47,858 nt of DNA. Source: Gomphosphaeria aponina SAG 52.96 = DSM 107014. Lineage in GTDB: Bacteria; Cyanobacteriota; Cyanobacteriia; Cyanobacteriales; Gomphosphaeriaceae. A program made the position numbers and the translations under genes. Below the pieces are notes generated by a model that did not search any database, was not told the origin of the DNA, and worked only from the letters and a program-made list of their open reading frames with translations. The stretch's first letter is position 1; each line of letters opens with the position of its first letter. The stretch covers positions 1 through 47,858 of the forward strand of contig JADQBC010000007.1 in assembly GCA_016903655.1 (NCBI GenBank), written 5' to 3'. Shown in pieces: positions 45,275 through 47,858 of the stretch.

Positions 45275-45308
45275 GTTAGTTATAGTAAAAAGCAGGAAAA
45301 TTAGTGAA

Positions 45309-45339
45309 TTTGGGTAGGGGTTTGCTCCCCCTACCCAAA
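45309..45339. other. GC-rich stem-loop in the thiC-45.4 kb gap
   Basis: TTTGGGTAGGGG (45309-45320) and CCCCTACCCAAA (45328-45339) pair perfectly around TTTGCTC. No T-run follows. It lies in a gap with the broken nuclease and a dispersed repeat, so a repeat origin is possible. Confidence 0.5.
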
Positions 45340-45398
45340 CATCAAGTCTCCAACCAACAAACTGGATTGATTAATTATGCTGTGATGCAGCTTGCATA

Positions 45399-45459
45399 AA
45401 CAATTTTTGTAGGGGCGCCATTAAACCCGCCCCTACCTAGGTAATTAATTTTGCACAGG
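45399..45459. repeat. Dispersed inverted-repeat element, copy 2 (partner at 38822-38917)
   Basis: AACAATTTTTGTAGGGGCG and CCCGCCCCTACC with GGTAATTAATTTTGCACA echo the ends of the element upstream of queG. This copy is shorter and its GGGGCG/CGCCCC arms pair. It lies a few bases from the downstream end of the minus-strand membrane-protein gene. Confidence 0.5.
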
Positions 45460-45462
45460 TAC

Positions 45463-45849
45463 TTATTTTGTTAAATTGCTAACAGTAACTTGATGGTTAC
45501 TAAATCTTCCTCTTATCAAACTCCAACTAGATTTAAATAGCCTTTGAAAATGACTCGGAGCAAATATGGCCCACAAATTAGTTACGAGACAAGTTGTCCC
45601 CAATCCTAATAAAATAAAAGTGGGAGGCATAACTACGCCAATTACTAGCCAAGTAGCAATGTGAAAAAACAAGGTTAAAGCTAAAATACTTGCTATAACA
45701 GCAAGAAAGCGAATTTGGGTTATGGTCCTCTTTAACAACAACAAAAGCAGGGTTTGTGAAGTAGCCAACAAGTTCGCTGGCACGAGGAAAGAACAAATAG
45801 CAACACAATGGTTGCGAGAAAATTCAAACAAGTTATTTAGGTCTATCAT
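45463..45849 (-). CDS. Small membrane protein, hypothetical
   Basis: A 128-aa protein with three hydrophobic segments (about 16-38, 45-73 and 75-95) and a basic C-terminus (SSWSLIRGRFSNHQ). I recognise no family; the pattern resembles small cyanobacterial inner-membrane proteins of unknown function. It is divergent from fumC with a 73-bp gap that would hold both promoters. Confidence 0.55.
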   Translation of the reverse strand: MIDLNNLFEFSRNHCVAICSFLVPANLLATSQTLLLLLLKRTITQIRFLAVIASILALTLFFHIATWLVIGVVMPPTFILLGLGTTCLVTNLWAIFAPSHFQRLFKSSWSLIRGRFSNHQVTVSNLTK

Positions 45850-45922
45850 ACTTTTAGGATAAACTAAGATCGCAAAATGTGTAGCTAACTTAAAGAAAAT
45901 TTAACACTCGGGAGCAAAAGAA

Positions 45923-47326
45923 ATGGAACACAGGGAAAAAACCCGCAGAGAAACAGATAGTATGGGGGAGATAGAAGTAGCAAGCGATCGCTATTGGGGT
46001 GCGCAAACCCAGCGCTCTTTAAAATACTTTGCCATCGGCAATGATCTCATGCCCAGGGAAATGATCCGCGCCCTGGGTATCCTGAAAAAAGCAGCAGCGA
46101 TGATCAATAGTGAGTTAGGAAAACTCCCCCCAGCAAAGGCTCAACTCATCATGCAAGCGGCGGATGAAGTCATTGCAGGTAAATTAGATGACCATTTCCC
46201 CCTCCGAGTTTGGCAAACAGGCAGTGGTACTCAAACCAACATGAATACTAACGAAGTAATTGCCAACCGCGCCATAGAAATTGCCCGGGGAATATTGGGG
46301 AGTAAAACCCCCATTCACCCCAACGATCATGTAAATATGTCCCAGTCTTCTAACGATACCTTCCCCACAGCCATGCATATCGCCGCCGCCGAACAAATTA
46401 ACCATCAATTATTACCGATGGTGACAAAATTGCGGGATGCTTTAGCAAAAAAAGCCGCAGAATTTAACAATATTGTCAAAATTGGGCGCACACATTTAAT
46501 GGATGCTGTACCCCTTACTCTAGAGCAGGAATTTTCTGGTTACATAACCCAACTAGAGCAAAATTTGCAGCGTCTTCAAGCAACTTTACCCCATTTATAT
46601 GAATTAGCAATTGGTGGTACAGCAGTAGGCACTGGACTAAACACCCATCCAGAATTTGCCGTCAAAGTGGCAGCAAAAATCGCAACAATAACCCAACTTC
46701 CTTTTATTTCTGCACCCAACAAATTTGCCGCCCTAGCTAGTCACGACGCTCTAGTAATGACCAGTGGCGCATTAAAAACCCTTGCTTGTTCATTAATGAA
46801 AATTGCCAATGATTTAAGATGGTTAGGTTCAGGTCCCCGTTGTGGTTTAGCTGAATTAATTCTCCCTGCAAATGAACCAGGCTCTTCCATTATGCCAGGT
46901 AAAGTAAATCCAACTCAATGTGAAGCTATGACCATGATTTGTGTGCAGGTACTTGGTAATGATACAGCTATAAGTATAGCAGGCACTCAAGGAAATTTTG
47001 AGCTAAATGTTTTTAAACCCTTAATCATTCACAATTTGCTTAATTCTATTCGTTTACTCGCCGATGCTTGCTCATCTTTTACCGAACATTTAGTAATAGG
47101 AATTGAACCTAACCACAAACAAATTGAGCATTTTCTCAACAATTCTTTAATGTTAGTTACCGCCCTCAATCCTTACATTGGTTACGATCGCGCCGCCCAA
47201 GTTGCCAAAAAAGCATATCAGGAAGATAAAACCCTAAAAGCAGCTTGTGTAGAATTAGGTTTTCTCACCCCAGAAGAATTTGACCAATTAGTCAGACCAG
47301 AACAAATGATTTCCCCGAAAATATAA
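45923..47326 (+). CDS. fumC: Class II fumarate hydratase
   Basis: A 467-aa homotetrameric fumarase of the fumarase/aspartase superfamily, interconverting fumarate and L-malate. Signatures are [39 protein letters not shown], and the family loop [16 protein letters not shown] that holds the catalytic Ser. The length is normal. It is oxygen-stable and iron-independent, in keeping with the cyanobacterial open TCA cycle. A GGGAG ribosome-binding site precedes the ATG. Confidence 0.97.
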   Translation: MEHREKTRRETDSMGEIEVASDRYWGAQTQRSLKYFAIGNDLMPREMIRALGILKKAAAMINSELGKLPPAKAQLIMQAADEVIAGKLDDHFPLRVWQTGSGTQTNMNTNEVIANRAIEIARGILGSKTPIHPNDHVNMSQSSNDTFPTAMHIAAAEQINHQLLPMVTKLRDALAKKAAEFNNIVKIGRTHLMDAVPLTLEQEFSGYITQLEQNLQRLQATLPHLYELAIGGTAVGTGLNTHPEFAVKVAAKIATITQLPFISAPNKFAALASHDALVMTSGALKTLACSLMKIANDLRWLGSGPRCGLAELILPANEPGSSIMPGKVNPTQCEAMTMICVQVLGNDTAISIAGTQGNFELNVFKPLIIHNLLNSIRLLADACSSFTEHLVIGIEPNHKQIEHFLNNSLMLVTALNPYIGYDRAAQVAKKAYQEDKTLKAACVELGFLTPEEFDQLVRPEQMISPKI

Positions 47327-47507
47327 GAAGCTGTCAATTTCAATAAAATTCAGGATCAATCTGCTTTTTTTATGTTTCCGAATAAAAAAGAGATAGTTTT
47401 TGAAAGTAAAAAAACCGTGACCAGAAAAAAGCGATGCCCTTATAGGGAATGAATAGATTTTGAGTTAAAATCAAGATTATTAATTCGATTATTAGAGGAT
47501 AAGAAAC

Positions 47508-47672
47508 ATTCCTACATCAGAACAAAAAACTCAGTGTTATATTTTATGCTGTTGGTTTACAAAATTGTATTTACAAATTAATATTGTTCGCCTTGATGAA
47601 CGTACTGGCAATATATTTTTGTTGGCTGGTTATTATCGAGATCTATCCCAATGGAAAATGGAGATATATTAG
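47508..47672 (+). pseudogene. DUF6888-like small protein remnant cut by an IS end
   Basis: The frame from 47508 reads IPTSEQKTQCYILCCWFTKL..., then INIVRLDERTGNIFLLAGYY and SQWKMEIY. It resembles cyanobacterial DUF6888 proteins (PTxEQ..., FRLDERTGNIFxLAG, NGEWRF). The expected ATG is ATT here, and the TAG stop at 47670-47672 overlaps the apparent end of an IS fragment (AGACCTCTTGC). It is probably a dead copy. The stretch 47327-47507 shows no other gene I can support. Confidence 0.55.
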
Positions 47673-47858
47673 ACCTCTTGCGAAACCGTAAAAAAACCCC
47701 CCCAACCCCCCCTTACTAAGGCAGGGCTGTTTCATTTAAATAAAACCAAAAGCCTGAAACAGTTGGCATTAAGCCATCTTTGGGCTTGAGTTACTGACAT
47801 AAATCCCATTAATTTAATAAGATTAATGGCAATAGTTTTTAAAATCGACATATTTATT
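47671..47858 (-). mobile_element. IS remnant with transposase C-terminus at the window edge
   Basis: On the minus strand the sequence reads SILKTIAINLIKFNGI, then after one frameshift SVTQAQRWLNANCFRLLVLFK and a stop at 47732-47734. LKTIAINLLRxNG...LRxL is the C-terminal pattern of IS4/ISAs1-like DDE transposases. The left end AGACCTCTTGC (47671) resembles a terminal word that also occurs near 45033-45043. The copy is frameshifted and continues beyond the window. Confidence 0.55.

Overview
The window looks like a chromosomal segment of a cyanobacterium. The evidence is chlorophyll synthase (ChlG), the cytochrome b6f subunit PetP, a thiC gene with a TPP riboswitch, a PatA/Pix-type chemotaxis operon, plant-type [2Fe-2S] ferredoxins, many copies of the HIP1 octamer GCGATCGC, and heptameric short tandem repeats (TTGATRG / TTAATGG types). 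The DNA is moderately AT-rich. The repeats and gene content fit a filamentous or otherwise repeat-rich lineage, but I cannot name a genus.

Layout. 1-5.7 kb: a YbhN-type membrane protein, a PNPOx-fold protein, a polysaccharide flippase and leuS. 5.9-11 kb: an aldehyde dehydrogenase behind a palindromic promoter, class II FBP aldolase (fba), an internally duplicated TPR protein and an HtrA-type protease. 11-17 kb: an FkbM methyltransferase fossil, a sulfotransferase, a palindromic MITE-like element, a petP / ArsA-like ATPase / chlG operon, and a large polytopic membrane protein. 17-20 kb: a Wzm/Wzt polysaccharide-export ABC transporter with a methyltransferase. 20-26 kb, minus strand: VanY, SWIM-zinc-finger protein, GT4 glycosyltransferase, zinc-ribbon membrane protein, small membrane protein, and an RDD/pentapeptide-repeat fusion. 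26.3-29 kb: alaS.

29.7-38.7 kb is the most striking part. It is a complete Pix/Tax-like chemotaxis operon on the plus strand: PatA-type regulator, CheY, CheW, MCP, CheA-REC and a second CheW-like protein. Four consecutive 107-aa [2Fe-2S] ferredoxin genes lie between the MCP and the CheA gene. The MCP has no visible GAF photoreceptor domain and almost no periplasmic loop. The ferredoxin cassette is bracketed by intercistronic stem-loops and has grown by a recent 420-bp tandem duplication. I infer a redox-linked (ferredoxin-informed) taxis or pilus-control system as a testable idea.

38.9-47.9 kb: queG, a HAD phosphatase, a Uma2 nuclease, a secreted protein, and a decayed toxin-antitoxin patch (antitoxin-like gene, PIN-domain N-terminus cut by a stop, truncated paralogue of a neighbour). 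Then come a Tat-type Rieske protein, thiC with its TPP riboswitch, a broken nuclease-like gene, fumC, and at the right edge a DUF6888-like remnant abutting an IS fragment.

Non-coding structure is rich. There is a pair of 119-bp repeats in opposite orientation 9 kb apart. There are perfect palindromes covering gene ends at two convergent gene pairs. There are also several heptamer-repeat tracts that supply the starts or stops of genes.
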